DNA of 64,000 nt, from assembly GCF_028281565.1 (NCBI RefSeq), contig NZ_JANQJQ010000014.1, forward strand, positions 53,205 through 117,204, given 5' to 3'. A program made the translations under genes and the position numbers. Of this stretch, positions 38,287 to 46,547 are shown piece after piece; the first letter of the stretch is position 1; each line of letters begins with the position of its first letter. The stretch is from Seonamhaeicola sp. (lineage in GTDB: Bacteria > Bacteroidota > Bacteroidia > Flavobacteriales > Flavobacteriaceae). The notes under the pieces are model-generated. The model searched no databases and was not told where the DNA came from. It was given only the letters and a program-made list of their open reading frames with translations.

Positions 38287-38568
38287 ATGGCTATTTTGAA
38301 TTCCAACGAAAGGACCATATAAATGCACCTTCTTTCTTGTGAAGAGCATTTGATATGTCTTTTGTGTAAGTACGAAGGATTTCAATACAGTAAAATTATG
38401 GAGTACCTAGGGTTATCACCAAAGACTGTTGAAAACCAAATTGGTATTGCTTACGCCATGATAAAAAAAACTACTCACAGTTACTATCATATATTTAATA
38501 CTAGAAAAACTAATCTGACTTTTTTAACAGTCAAAATATATCATCCTTTATTCTGTACTGAAGGTTGA
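38287..38568 (+). pseudogene. Remnant of an ECF sigma factor (region 4 only)
   Basis: The frame from the ATG at 38323 encodes 81 residues. About 45 of them resemble sigma region 4: EEHLICLLCKYEGFQYSKIM, then EYLGLSPKTVENQIGIAYAM. Compare the intact factor in this window, EIAEALDISVNTVEVHISRS. Region 2, needed for promoter melting, is absent. The same frame is open upstream from an ATG at 38287 but is broken by a TAA at 38320. The C-terminal tail (LTFLTVKIYHPLFCTEG) is unlike the family. It is most simply a decayed fecI-type gene. A small LuxR-like DNA-binding protein is a less likely alternative. Confidence 0.6.
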
Positions 38569-38894
38569 CATATTATCGAACCAAAATTTATTCAAACATT
38601 ACTCAAATAAAAACCTCATTATTAAAGACTCCAAATCTAGTGCAGCAACCATGGAAGGAATCAAACTTTTTTGGAAATATAAAGATTATTTATCGAGAGG
38701 CGTAATATACTAATGCTAATTAGCAGAAATAAAGGACGCTACATCAATTCTTTACTATCCGATTTGTCTTAAATAAAATTCCATTAGGTAGCTTATAAAT
38801 CCAAATAGAAAAAATATTATATCCAATATACCGACAGCAGATGAAAAAATTTGTTAAAGTTTTAAATACTTTCTAAAGTTTAATTAGTAAGTGA

Positions 38895-38902
38895 TATATT
38901 TG
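38895..38902 (+). promoter_or_regulatory. Candidate Bacteroidota -7 box for the LamG/GH43/beta-helix operon
   Basis: TATATTTG fits TAnnTTTG exactly and lies 44 bases before the ATG at 38946. A T-rich stretch (AAAGTTTAATT) about 20 bases upstream could serve as a weak -33 element. Confidence 0.5.
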
Positions 38903-38945
38903 TAAAATCATAACACATATTGATTAATAAATCAACTGAAAAACC

Positions 38946-41702
38946 ATGCATCAATTTAAATTTCTGATATGCTGTGTCCTATTGACTATGCTATCATGCA
39001 ACAAAACCAAAACTAACCTAGAAAGCAATGATTTCTATGCTTACCACACCAGCTTAAAAAAGTCTGATAAACCCCACGAACGCTATGAAGATTTAATTGT
39101 TAAATTAGGCATTGGCCAATTGGAATTTAGAATCGATAATGCCTACGCTCCCATATGGCGTGTTGGAGATAAAACCTTTCCTCTTGAAGACCTTTACCCT
39201 AATCGCGAAAAAGATGACAAATCAAGGTACAGCTATGTTAGATTATTGGAGGAATCTGATAATCAAATAGTAGTACACTACAGGCATACCCCCATGCTTT
39301 CCGGCATTTTTAAAAGCATTGATGAAAACCCGCTATACAAAGGCGGTATTACCGATGTGGTCCATGAGGTTTTTACAATTAATAAGGACTACTCCATAAT
39401 AAGAGAAATTAAAGATGCAACTGGAACGCGATATGAAGATTGGGTGCATCCAGATTTTGGTTCCCTACAAAAAATCCAACTAAAGCCAAACGGGATTGAT
39501 CACAGCGCGCTTAACCAAGGAAAGTTGGCACCTATTTACCCCAGAAAAGCTTTTGAAGGAAATCCTATAATTCACACAAGTCCAGAAAACGTTGCCCTAG
39601 CCATCAAATTTGATGACGGCATGAAGTTACACGAAGACAATACTCTGGAGTCTGTTTCGGGAACCCCATGTGATATTGAAGGTGTCTCTACTCATTATAC
39701 CAAAGGAATCTCAGGCACCGCCTTAGCTTTTGATGGCTATTATACGTCTGTTTCGTTACCCACCGATAAAACGCCTAAACTGAGTAAATCTTTTACTATT
39801 AGCGCTTGGGTAGCCCCTGATGCCTACCCCTATAATAATGCACCTATTATCCATCAATCAAAAGGTTGGGGGGCTGAAGGTTTCTATTTTGGATTAAACC
39901 CTTATGGTAAAATCATATTTAAAACTAATGGAGAGGAAGTGCAATCAAAGTCCAAAATAGATTTTGGCAAGTGGTCTTTTGTATCTGTTTCTGTTAGCAA
40001 GACGGAAGCTACACTATCTATTAATGGGAAGGTTGAAGCAACAAAATCACTCAAAACACCAATCAATTTCATAAGCGCTCCCATGCAAATAGGCATGAAC
40101 AATGAGTTGGACAGGGGGTCTGATTTTGTAAGAACCAATGATGAAAACATAGATTATTACATTGGTTTTCAAGGATTAATAGATGAAATCCTCATTCAAA
40201 ATATAGCCTTAGACAATAAAGCTATGGCCACCCTATTCAACAATACGAAACCCTCAAATTTCACATCTAGCTTAGCACTAAGTGTACTACCCGGACAAAG
40301 TGAAACAGGAAAGTTTGGAGCTTACTATGCCAACTTAACCCTTAATAATGCTTTATGGGATAATTTATGGCGAAATGTTGCAAACCCAGATATAGCCGTT
40401 GAGTTTGACGGTGTTAAGGGCTCGGTTAAATTTTGGCGTGGTACCAATTATGCATCAAATTGGATTAGCGACAATAACATTTGGATGGCCGATCAAAGTA
40501 CCGAAACTTGGGGACCTCATGGATGCTCTGAACACATGGCAGATAAACAAAATCGACAAAGCTTTGCAAGAATCATTGAAAACAGTCCGGCCAGGGCCAT
40601 CATTCATTGGAAATACCCTTGTGTAGATGTTGGATACATTAACAATAATGACGACACCAATTGGTCTGATGAATATTACTATGTCTATCCAGATGGAACT
40701 GCCGTTAGAAAGGTAAACTTCAATGGTAGAGGATTACCAGAAGATGAAGAGAGCGAGGACACCTTTTCGTATGAAGAAGAGGAAGAAGAAGGCGAAGAAG
40801 AAGCGCTTTCCGAATTTTCACTGGCCACAATGGCCTGGGGAGAAGAGATGAGCAAATACAGAGACAAATTTTATCATCCGGAAAACGACACCTGGAATGA
40901 AGAAAATATAGGAGCCAATGGCCCCGGATTCCAAGATGTACAAATACTGGTTTCACCTGGAATAAAAGCCCTGGATCTAGTTGGATTAAATGCTATGGAT
41001 GTTGCTAACTTAAATGGAGAGGTTCAGAAATTACAATGGGAGCTACCAAATAAGTCCCCATTCGTTCAAATTCATGATGCATCCATTGAATTAATAAAAA
41101 CAAAATCGGAATACAGAACATTTGAAGTATTTCAGGGTGGCTATATTACGCCCTGGGGCCTTGCCGAGAATTCTGCCTACACCGATGATCCTTTTGCCGG
41201 ACCATGGAACCACTGGCCGGTAAACCTTCTGCCCTCTGATGGACGCTACGCTATTGGTAACGATCGCATCGGACATTTTGCAATCGGAGCGAATGACTTC
41301 TTACCAGCCGTTGGTGCCATGGTGCTTCACGGGATGACCAATCAAAATATAGAAACATTAGTGCCCTTGGCCAGATCATGGAAATTACCTCCGTCTATAG
41401 AACATATTTCTGGCGCTTCCTCTGTTACTTATTCTAAAGAACAAAAAGCTTTCTTAGTGGAATCTACAGGTGATAGCGTTCATTTTGAAATAATGGCTTC
41501 AGAAAAGCAGCCTGTAGTTCATCCAGCCTTTGTCATCTCTAATTGGAACGGCAATTTCAATATAAAGGTAAATGGAGAAACCATAGATACCAATAACTTA
41601 AAATCGGGTATAGAAAGAGATACCAATGGTAACATGAGATTGGTTGTATGGCTTAAATATCACAGTGACAATCCGGTATCGATTGATATTGAAAAATCAT
41701 AA
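38946..41702 (+). CDS. LamG-domain lipoprotein of unrecognised (possibly enzymatic) family, long form
   Basis: A 918-residue lipoprotein; the signal ends LTMLSC. A beta-rich N-terminal domain (about 30-225, LGIGQLEFRIDNAYAPIWRV) is followed by a LamG/concanavalin-like jelly roll at about 230-430 (SKSFTISAWVAPDAYPYN). A C-terminal core covers about 455-918. The core carries a highly conserved block at about 497-570: FWRGTNYASNWISDNN, ADQSTETWG, SEHMADKQNR, ENSPARAIIHW and DEYYYVYPDG. The same block is found in the protein encoded at 49236-51311. An acidic insert rich in Glu lies at about 598-624. The clustered His, Glu, Asp, Arg and Trp suggest an active site, but I do not recognise a CAZy family. 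A polysaccharide lyase or hydrolase is a plausible guess only. It heads an operon with GH43. Confidence 0.75.
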   Translation: MHQFKFLICCVLLTMLSCNKTKTNLESNDFYAYHTSLKKSDKPHERYEDLIVKLGIGQLEFRIDNAYAPIWRVGDKTFPLEDLYPNREKDDKSRYSYVRLLEESDNQIVVHYRHTPMLSGIFKSIDENPLYKGGITDVVHEVFTINKDYSIIREIKDATGTRYEDWVHPDFGSLQKIQLKPNGIDHSALNQGKLAPIYPRKAFEGNPIIHTSPENVALAIKFDDGMKLHEDNTLESVSGTPCDIEGVSTHYTKGISGTALAFDGYYTSVSLPTDKTPKLSKSFTISAWVAPDAYPYNNAPIIHQSKGWGAEGFYFGLNPYGKIIFKTNGEEVQSKSKIDFGKWSFVSVSVSKTEATLSINGKVEATKSLKTPINFISAPMQIGMNNELDRGSDFVRTNDENIDYYIGFQGLIDEILIQNIALDNKAMATLFNNTKPSNFTSSLALSVLPGQSETGKFGAYYANLTLNNALWDNLWRNVANPDIAVEFDGVKGSVKFWRGTNYASNWISDNNIWMADQSTETWGPHGCSEHMADKQNRQSFARIIENSPARAIIHWKYPCVDVGYINNNDDTNWSDEYYYVYPDGTAVRKVNFNGRGLPEDEESEDTFSYEEEEEEGEEEALSEFSLATMAWGEEMSKYRDKFYHPENDTWNEENIGANGPGFQDVQILVSPGIKALDLVGLNAMDVANLNGEVQKLQWELPNKSPFVQIHDASIELIKTKSEYRTFEVFQGGYITPWGLAENSAYTDDPFAGPWNHWPVNLLPSDGRYAIGNDRIGHFAIGANDFLPAVGAMVLHGMTNQNIETLVPLARSWKLPPSIEHISGASSVTYSKEQKAFLVESTGDSVHFEIMASEKQPVVHPAFVISNWNGNFNIKVNGETIDTNNLKSGIERDTNGNMRLVVWLKYHSDNPVSIDIEKS
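40773..40803 (+). repeat. Homopurine GAA/GAG triplet tract encoding a poly-acidic insert
   Basis: An almost unbroken run of GAA, GAG and GGC codons encodes Glu-rich sequence inside the long LamG protein. The short paralogue lacks it at the matching position, so it looks like a triplet-repeat expansion within a surface loop. Confidence 0.6.
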
Positions 41703-41735
41703 CATGATAACAGACAAATAATCAACGGGACCTCT

Positions 41736-43448
41736 ATGACATCTAAGCCTAAATGTTTCTGGTTACATATGACTTTTTTCATACTGTATGCCTTTACTTC
41801 CCAAGCACAGGAAACGGGCAAATGGGGCGACCAAGGTAATGGCTTATTCAGAAATCCAATCATAGCGGGAGATTACAGTGACCCCGACCCCATTCGTGTT
41901 GGTACGGATTATTATATGGCAGCTTCTACATTTGAATCTTACCCCGGACTTACCATACTGCATTCAAAAGATTTAGTAAACTGGGAATATTCCGGAAGTG
42001 TTTTTAACAATTTAGCAGATATAAATAAAGATTTTAGATGGGATAAGATGAACAAATATGGTGATGGTATCTTTGCACCTTCTTTGCGTTACCACAATGG
42101 TAAGTTCTGGGTATTTGTTAACTTTTTTGGTGATGGGTTTTTTATGGCCACTGCAGACCATCCTTCAAAGGATTGGGAAATCCATCAAATAAAAGATAAA
42201 AATGGAAAGCCTTTAAGAACAACCAACTGGACCGACCCCTGTCCGTTTTGGGACGATAATGGAAAAGCTTATTTAGCATCCAGTCGTGTTGGCGAACAAT
42301 GGTTTGGTTACCTTTTTGAGATGACCCCTGACGGCAAACAATTATTGGATGCAGATGTGGCACATATGAATTTAGAGGACATTAAATACAATTACCCAAA
42401 AGGAGGCACTTTGTTTTCTCCATTTCAATCTACTGAAGGCAATAAAATATATAAACGCAATGGTTTTTATTATTTAGTACATATTGAATTCTTGCCGGAT
42501 GGCCAAGGTTGTGGCACTTACTTCATGCGTTCAAAACATATATACGGTACTAAAGACGATGGTACACCGGGTAGACCTGGCGATATTGGCAAATACGAAA
42601 TCTACAAAATTGGAAATGACGATTGCGAAGGCGTTAACCAAGAATTCCCAGGTCAGGGCGGCCTTGTTGACACCCCAGATGGACGTTGGTTTTGGATTGG
42701 GCAATTCAATAGAATTAATACCGATAAATATAGAGTCCCGCATTTAGTTCCTGTAACCTGGATCCATGATTGGCCCGTATTTGGTTCTAATGTAAAAAAT
42801 GGTAAAGGCCACATGCTCTGGGAAATGGAAAAACCCATTAAAGGATTTCCAATTGTTTATCCATACATCAATGATGATTTTAATGAGCCCACCTTAAATC
42901 CCATTTGGCAATGGAATCATGTTCCAAATAATAAAAAATGGTCATTAACAGAAAAAGAGGGTTATTTAAGGCTGCACGCCAGCAAAGCTAGTACATTTTA
43001 CAAAGCTCCAAATACATTGCTACAGAGGCACTTTAAAAGCGATAGCACCTTTACTACTATTAAGATACAATTTGATGGTATCGTAAATGGTCAAAAAGCA
43101 GGTCTGGCCCACTTCACCGGAGGTGAAAATTATGCCCATCTGGGAGTAGAAAAAAAAGGGGATAATCGCTTTCTTTTTTATGAGCATGATGAGCAAATCA
43201 CAGAAATAAAGGCATTGAAAGCGCATCAAAATACCCTATATCTTAAAACGAAACTGGGTATGGATAACATCACCCATTGGTTCTATAGTTTTGATGGCAG
43301 TAATTATATAAAAATCAAAAACACATATTCCATAGAAGCTAAAGGTTTTCGTGGCGATATGGTTGGTGTGTATAGTTACAATACGAAATCAGATTCAGGT
43401 TATATTGACTTGGACTGGTTTATATACGAGGTAAATAACAAGCCTTAA
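41736..43448 (+). CDS. GH43 family glycoside hydrolase with C-terminal concanavalin-like domain
   Basis: A 570-residue secreted enzyme with a signal peptide ending TSQAQ. The five-bladed propeller is seen in NPIIAGDYSDPDPIRVG, with the probable catalytic base Asp49. Other landmarks are YYMAASTFESYPGLTILHSK, NWTDPCPFWDDNGKAY with the pKa-modulating Asp, and the Glu-containing CEGVNQEFPGQGG that probably includes the general acid. Residues from about 370 form a beta-sandwich typical of GH43 beta-xylosidases and arabinofuranosidases (FNEPTLNPIWQWNHVPNNKK). Release of xylose or arabinofuranose from side chains is likely; the subfamily is unresolved. It follows the LamG protein gene by 33 bases. 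Confidence 0.9.
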   Translation: MTSKPKCFWLHMTFFILYAFTSQAQETGKWGDQGNGLFRNPIIAGDYSDPDPIRVGTDYYMAASTFESYPGLTILHSKDLVNWEYSGSVFNNLADINKDFRWDKMNKYGDGIFAPSLRYHNGKFWVFVNFFGDGFFMATADHPSKDWEIHQIKDKNGKPLRTTNWTDPCPFWDDNGKAYLASSRVGEQWFGYLFEMTPDGKQLLDADVAHMNLEDIKYNYPKGGTLFSPFQSTEGNKIYKRNGFYYLVHIEFLPDGQGCGTYFMRSKHIYGTKDDGTPGRPGDIGKYEIYKIGNDDCEGVNQEFPGQGGLVDTPDGRWFWIGQFNRINTDKYRVPHLVPVTWIHDWPVFGSNVKNGKGHMLWEMEKPIKGFPIVYPYINDDFNEPTLNPIWQWNHVPNNKKWSLTEKEGYLRLHASKASTFYKAPNTLLQRHFKSDSTFTTIKIQFDGIVNGQKAGLAHFTGGENYAHLGVEKKGDNRFLFYEHDEQITEIKALKAHQNTLYLKTKLGMDNITHWFYSFDGSNYIKIKNTYSIEAKGFRGDMVGVYSYNTKSDSGYIDLDWFIYEVNNKP

Positions 43449-43505
43449 TTGTAACTAAAAGATTTAGTGAAATACTTACTTCTAAACTATTTAAAATAAA
43501 CCTTT

Positions 43506-44786
43506 ATGAAAACTTTTAATTCATTTACAGGTGCCAATACCTTTAAAGGAGATTTATGTATCATGTTGATATTATTGGTCTGTACCTTAAGTCTTGGTTT
43601 TGCTCAACAAAGTTCAATAAAAAACATCATTTATGTCAACTCTAGTTTGAGCGCTAATGGGGATGGTTCCTCTTGGAAGACGGCATACAACTCTTTAGAA
43701 ACTGCCTTATTACGAGCGAGTATAAAATCTGAAATTTGGGTAGCAAAAGGCATTTATTATCCAGAAAGAAAAGTTACCGGAAAAGATAACCGAGATCGCA
43801 GTTTTCACCTAAAAAATAACGTCACCCTTTTAGGCGGGTTTAATGGCACGGAGGAGACAAGGAATCAAAGAAATTGGAAAATAAACATAACCACACTAAG
43901 TGGAGATTTAAATCAAGATGATGAATCGGCTCAAAACCTTAGTGACAATGCTTACCATGTGGTTACCGGTAATGGAACCAACCAAACTGCTGTTATTGAT
44001 GGTTTTACTATTTCCGGAGGTAATGCTGACCAAGATGAATGGCCCAATGACGGCGGTGGCGGTATTAATATTGAGGAAGGAAGTCCAACAATTAAAAATT
44101 GTACCATTACCAATAACCGAGCCTTTGCTGATGGCGGTGGCATTCGCGTTTGGGGAGATTCTAACCCCTCTATTAGTTTTTGTTTGTTTATAAAAAACGA
44201 ATCCGTTCAGGAAGGTGGCGGCCTTATGAATGGCCCCGGAAGCCATACTAAAGTATTCAACTGTATTTTTAGAAACAATAAGACAGGCGAAGACGGTGCA
44301 GGCATGTATAATAACGAAACGACCCATCAGGTCATAGTCAATTGTCTTTTTTATGACAATGAAGCAACATTGACTGGCGGAGGCATGTATAATGTTAATG
44401 GCAGCGCTCCTTTAATAGTTAACTGTACTTTTGCTAATAACACTGCCAAAGAAGTTGGAGGTGGCATGAGCAACAGGGATAGCAACCCTATACTAAGAAA
44501 CTGTATACTTTGGGGAAATAAGGCACCTAAAAACTTTGAGATAAACAATTTAAGATCTACTCCAGATATTGCTTATAGCATCATATCCGGAGGTTATAAC
44601 GGTATGAAGATTATAGATGTTGACCCTGAATTTTCTGATAATAGATTTGAGCTATCAAATAACTCTCCAGCCATCGATTCAGGAATTAATGAAGTCTTTC
44701 CAAATGACATCTCAATTGATTTAAATGGAAATAGTAGAATCAATGATAACATCATTGATTTAGGGGCTTATGAGTTCTATAAATAA
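43506..44786 (+). CDS. Right-handed parallel beta-helix protein (choice-of-anchor Q type)
   Basis: A 426-residue exported protein with a signal peptide ending LGFAQ. It opens with IIYVNSSLSANGDGSSWKTA, the usual start of this Bacteroidota class. About seven beta-helix coils with repeated GGG-[IM] and NC-[TI] patterns follow (GGGINIEEGSPTIKNCTI, GGGMYNVNGSAPLIVNCTF). The closing motif is NNSPAIDSG ... IIDLGAYEF. The fold is shared with pectate lyases and similar polysaccharide enzymes, but no canonical catalytic or calcium-binding set was identified. No T9SS sorting domain follows. It is the last gene of the plus-strand operon, 57 bases after GH43, and may bind or cleave the same glycan. Confidence 0.82.
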   Translation: MKTFNSFTGANTFKGDLCIMLILLVCTLSLGFAQQSSIKNIIYVNSSLSANGDGSSWKTAYNSLETALLRASIKSEIWVAKGIYYPERKVTGKDNRDRSFHLKNNVTLLGGFNGTEETRNQRNWKINITTLSGDLNQDDESAQNLSDNAYHVVTGNGTNQTAVIDGFTISGGNADQDEWPNDGGGGINIEEGSPTIKNCTITNNRAFADGGGIRVWGDSNPSISFCLFIKNESVQEGGGLMNGPGSHTKVFNCIFRNNKTGEDGAGMYNNETTHQVIVNCLFYDNEATLTGGGMYNVNGSAPLIVNCTFANNTAKEVGGGMSNRDSNPILRNCILWGNKAPKNFEINNLRSTPDIAYSIISGGYNGMKIIDVDPEFSDNRFELSNNSPAIDSGINEVFPNDISIDLNGNSRINDNIIDLGAYEFYK

Positions 44787-44908
44787 ACTGTTTCCCCAAT
44801 AACTTTTCCCCCTTATTATTAACAATTATTCATGGCCTATAAGTCGGCAAAAAAAAATAAATTTTTAGGTAGGGTAATTCTAAACGCTGTTGTTATAAAT
44901 ACAAGAGG

Positions 44909-44940
44909 GCCTGAGAAGTCAGGCATTTCATAGGTTTTTT
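44909..44940 (+). terminator. Rho-independent-like terminator of the beta-helix gene
   Basis: GCCTGA (44909-44914) and TCAGGC (44919-44924) form a perfect 6-base stem with a GAAG tetraloop. A T-run (TTTTTT, 44935-44940) follows after 10 bases. The distance to the T-run is longer than ideal. Confidence 0.5.
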
Positions 44941-44960
44941 GATATTTGGTTAGTTAGTGA

Positions 44961-45002
44961 GGTACTATATAGGTGAATTAAAAGTTTGCCTATATTAGTA
45001 CC
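44961..45002. repeat. Long imperfect inverted repeat between convergent operons
   Basis: GGTACTATATAGG (44961-44973) matches the reverse complement of CCTATATTAGTACC (44989-45002) with one extra base, around a 15-base loop. It could act as a bidirectional terminator or be the scar of a small mobile element. Confidence 0.5.
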
Positions 45003-45090
45003 CCTAATTTTTAATAAGTCTTACTCGCCTTATAAAATTCAAAATAAGGTTATTAACATTACTAAAGCATACTATCCTGATTAATTTTAC

Positions 45091-46044
45091 TTATTTGCCC
45101 AAGGAACCTACTTTGAGACTTATATTTCTCTTAATAAATTTTAAATCTTTCTCTATAGCTCTTAAGACAGATTTGGGCTCTAAAGTTAATTTTCTATCTC
45201 CGTGTTCAGCGCCTCCTAACGGATACTCCAAGTGAAGCGTAATATTTCCCTGAATCTGTAAATTTTCAAGAAGCTTAGAATAAGTATCAAAATCTACATC
45301 TCCATGACCCAATGGAACATTTTCAACATGAACGCCATCTTTGGTAGTTTCCCAAACAAAATCTTTTATGTCTAGAGATTTCACATACTTATGTATGGCC
45401 TTTAAATCTGTTGTCCAAGAATTGAACCCCTCCAGAGAGGCATGGCGCACATCATATCTTATCCCCAACCATTTTGGTTTAATACTGTTATAAACTTCCC
45501 TAATATCCCAAACAGAAGCCCCAAAATCATCCCCACTATGATTTTGATAGTCAGCACGAATATTATACGTTCCACATAATCTATCCAATGCCGATAATTT
45601 TTCTCCTATTCGTGTCAAATTAAGCTCTAAACTAAGGTTTTCTTCAAAATGATACCATCCCAATCTTAACTGTTTAATTCCCAAATTAGCAGCAGTTTTT
45701 ATTATTTGTATAGTCTGTTTATCATTAGCATCAGTAATGGCAGTAGTTATTGTATCTATAATTAACCCTTCCGCTCTTATAGCTTCTACGGCTTTTGGAA
45801 GTTGCTCTTCAACCTCCTGGGGCTCAACATGACCACCAGGCCTAACGGTAAGATCAACACCATCAAACCCTAGGTTTTTTGCTACCTTGGCCATTTCTGA
45901 AAAATGCAACCATTGAAGATGTTTTGAAAAGATGTATACCCTACGTTCTTTGAATTGGCCTTTAGTAAACCTCCAATTGGGAAATCCAATAAAAACCAAA
46001 CTTGAGGCACAAACAGTATGCTTTATAAAATCTCTTCGTCTCAT
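45091..46044 (-). CDS. Exported TIM-barrel sugar isomerase/epimerase-like protein (Tat signal)
   Basis: A protein of about 317 residues of the xylose-isomerase-like TIM-barrel (AP endonuclease 2) superfamily. The start at 46044 gives MRRRDFIKHTVCASSLVFIG, a twin-arginine signal. An in-frame ATG at 46077 would add 11 basic residues and overlap the DoxX gene by 14 bases. Barrel motifs carrying likely metal ligands are LGFDGVDLTVRPGGH, RADYQNHSGDDFG, GIRYDVRHASLEG, NVPLGHGDVDF and LHLEYPLGG. Family members include isomerases, epimerases and the eliminase/hydratase that acts on 3-keto-glycosides in Bacteroides. Export by Tat suggests periplasmic action with a preloaded metal. It ends an operon directly after DoxX and a Tat-type Gfo/Idh oxidoreductase, which favours action on oxidised sugars. 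Confidence 0.82.
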   Translation of the reverse strand: MRRRDFIKHTVCASSLVFIGFPNWRFTKGQFKERRVYIFSKHLQWLHFSEMAKVAKNLGFDGVDLTVRPGGHVEPQEVEEQLPKAVEAIRAEGLIIDTITTAITDANDKQTIQIIKTAANLGIKQLRLGWYHFEENLSLELNLTRIGEKLSALDRLCGTYNIRADYQNHSGDDFGASVWDIREVYNSIKPKWLGIRYDVRHASLEGFNSWTTDLKAIHKYVKSLDIKDFVWETTKDGVHVENVPLGHGDVDFDTYSKLLENLQIQGNITLHLEYPLGGAEHGDRKLTLEPKSVLRAIEKDLKFIKRNISLKVGSLGK

Positions 46045-46063
46045 TGGTTTTAGGAATTTTCGA

Positions 46064-46528
46064 TTACGTTTTTTCAAAAAATGAATCTAATCCTGTTTTA
46101 TTACTTGTGGGAAATAAAACGAGCATACCTAGTGTCAACAGCTCTATTAAAATTGGATTTACAATCTGTGCAGTACCTAAAGAAAAGCTGCATAAATAAT
46201 ATAACAACAACAAAAGTAGCCCAAAATGTTTGATGGGCTTTGACAAAATTCCCAGAACCAATGAAAACCCCACAATAATCTGTCCCCAAGGGTTTATAAT
46301 ATTTGTAATTCCTAGTAGTATATCATTCTCGCTAATAGAATGAAACAAAGGAGAGAACATATTATTGGATTGTTCTAGAAAAGCCTTTGCAGACCAACTT
46401 TGTTGGAATGCTTTTTCCAAACCTTCATGTAAAAAATGCCAGCCAATAGCTATTCTAAGTCCTGTAAGCACGATGAGTTCAAGGTTTGAGTATACTTTGG
46501 TCCTGGATTCTAAAAAAAGGGGATTCAT
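46064..46528 (-). CDS. DoxX family inner membrane protein
   Basis: A 154-residue protein with four predicted membrane helices. The DoxX hallmark lies near the N-terminus: LTGLRIAIGWHFLHEGLEKA with its conserved Arg, His and Glu. Later helices are IIVGFSLVLGILSKPIKHFG, LLLLLLYYLCSF and IELLTLGMLVLFP. DoxX is related to the small subunit of thiosulfate:quinone oxidoreductase, and many members may exchange electrons with the quinone pool. Here it sits between two Tat-exported sugar-redox genes, 19 bases after the oxidoreductase gene. I infer that it may recycle or receive electrons from that enzyme, but this has not been shown for the family. Confidence 0.88.
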   Translation of the reverse strand: MNPLFLESRTKVYSNLELIVLTGLRIAIGWHFLHEGLEKAFQQSWSAKAFLEQSNNMFSPLFHSISENDILLGITNIINPWGQIIVGFSLVLGILSKPIKHFGLLLLLLYYLCSFSLGTAQIVNPILIELLTLGMLVLFPTSNKTGLDSFFEKT

Positions 46529-46547
46529 GCCTCTAAGCCTTTATCAA

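Larger units (their letters stand above)
38218..38945 (+). other. 728-base spacer with a sigma-factor remnant and the promoter of the LamG/GH43 operon
   Basis: Apart from the sigma-factor remnant at 38287-38568 and the -7 box at 38895-38902, I see no gene here. The stretch 38570-38880 is AT-rich, has stops in all forward frames and carries no recognisable repeat. It marks the border between the FecI/FecR locus and the next operon. Confidence 0.6.
44787..45090. other. Convergent intergenic region with two hairpins
   Basis: This 304-base region separates the plus-strand LamG/GH43 operon from the end of the minus-strand GH95/GH97 operon. It holds a compact terminator-like hairpin and a longer inverted repeat (both listed separately) but no coding sequence that I can support. 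Confidence 0.7.

Noticed and set aside
40685-40867. Minus-strand serine-rich open frame
   Set aside because: It is the complement of the GAA/GAG acidic tract in the LamG protein gene and has no independent coding signs.
43506-44786. Type IX secretion sorting domain on the beta-helix and CAZyme proteins
   Set aside because: The C-termini end within the folded domains and lack the usual beta-rich sorting tail. Lipoprotein or plain Sec signals explain export.
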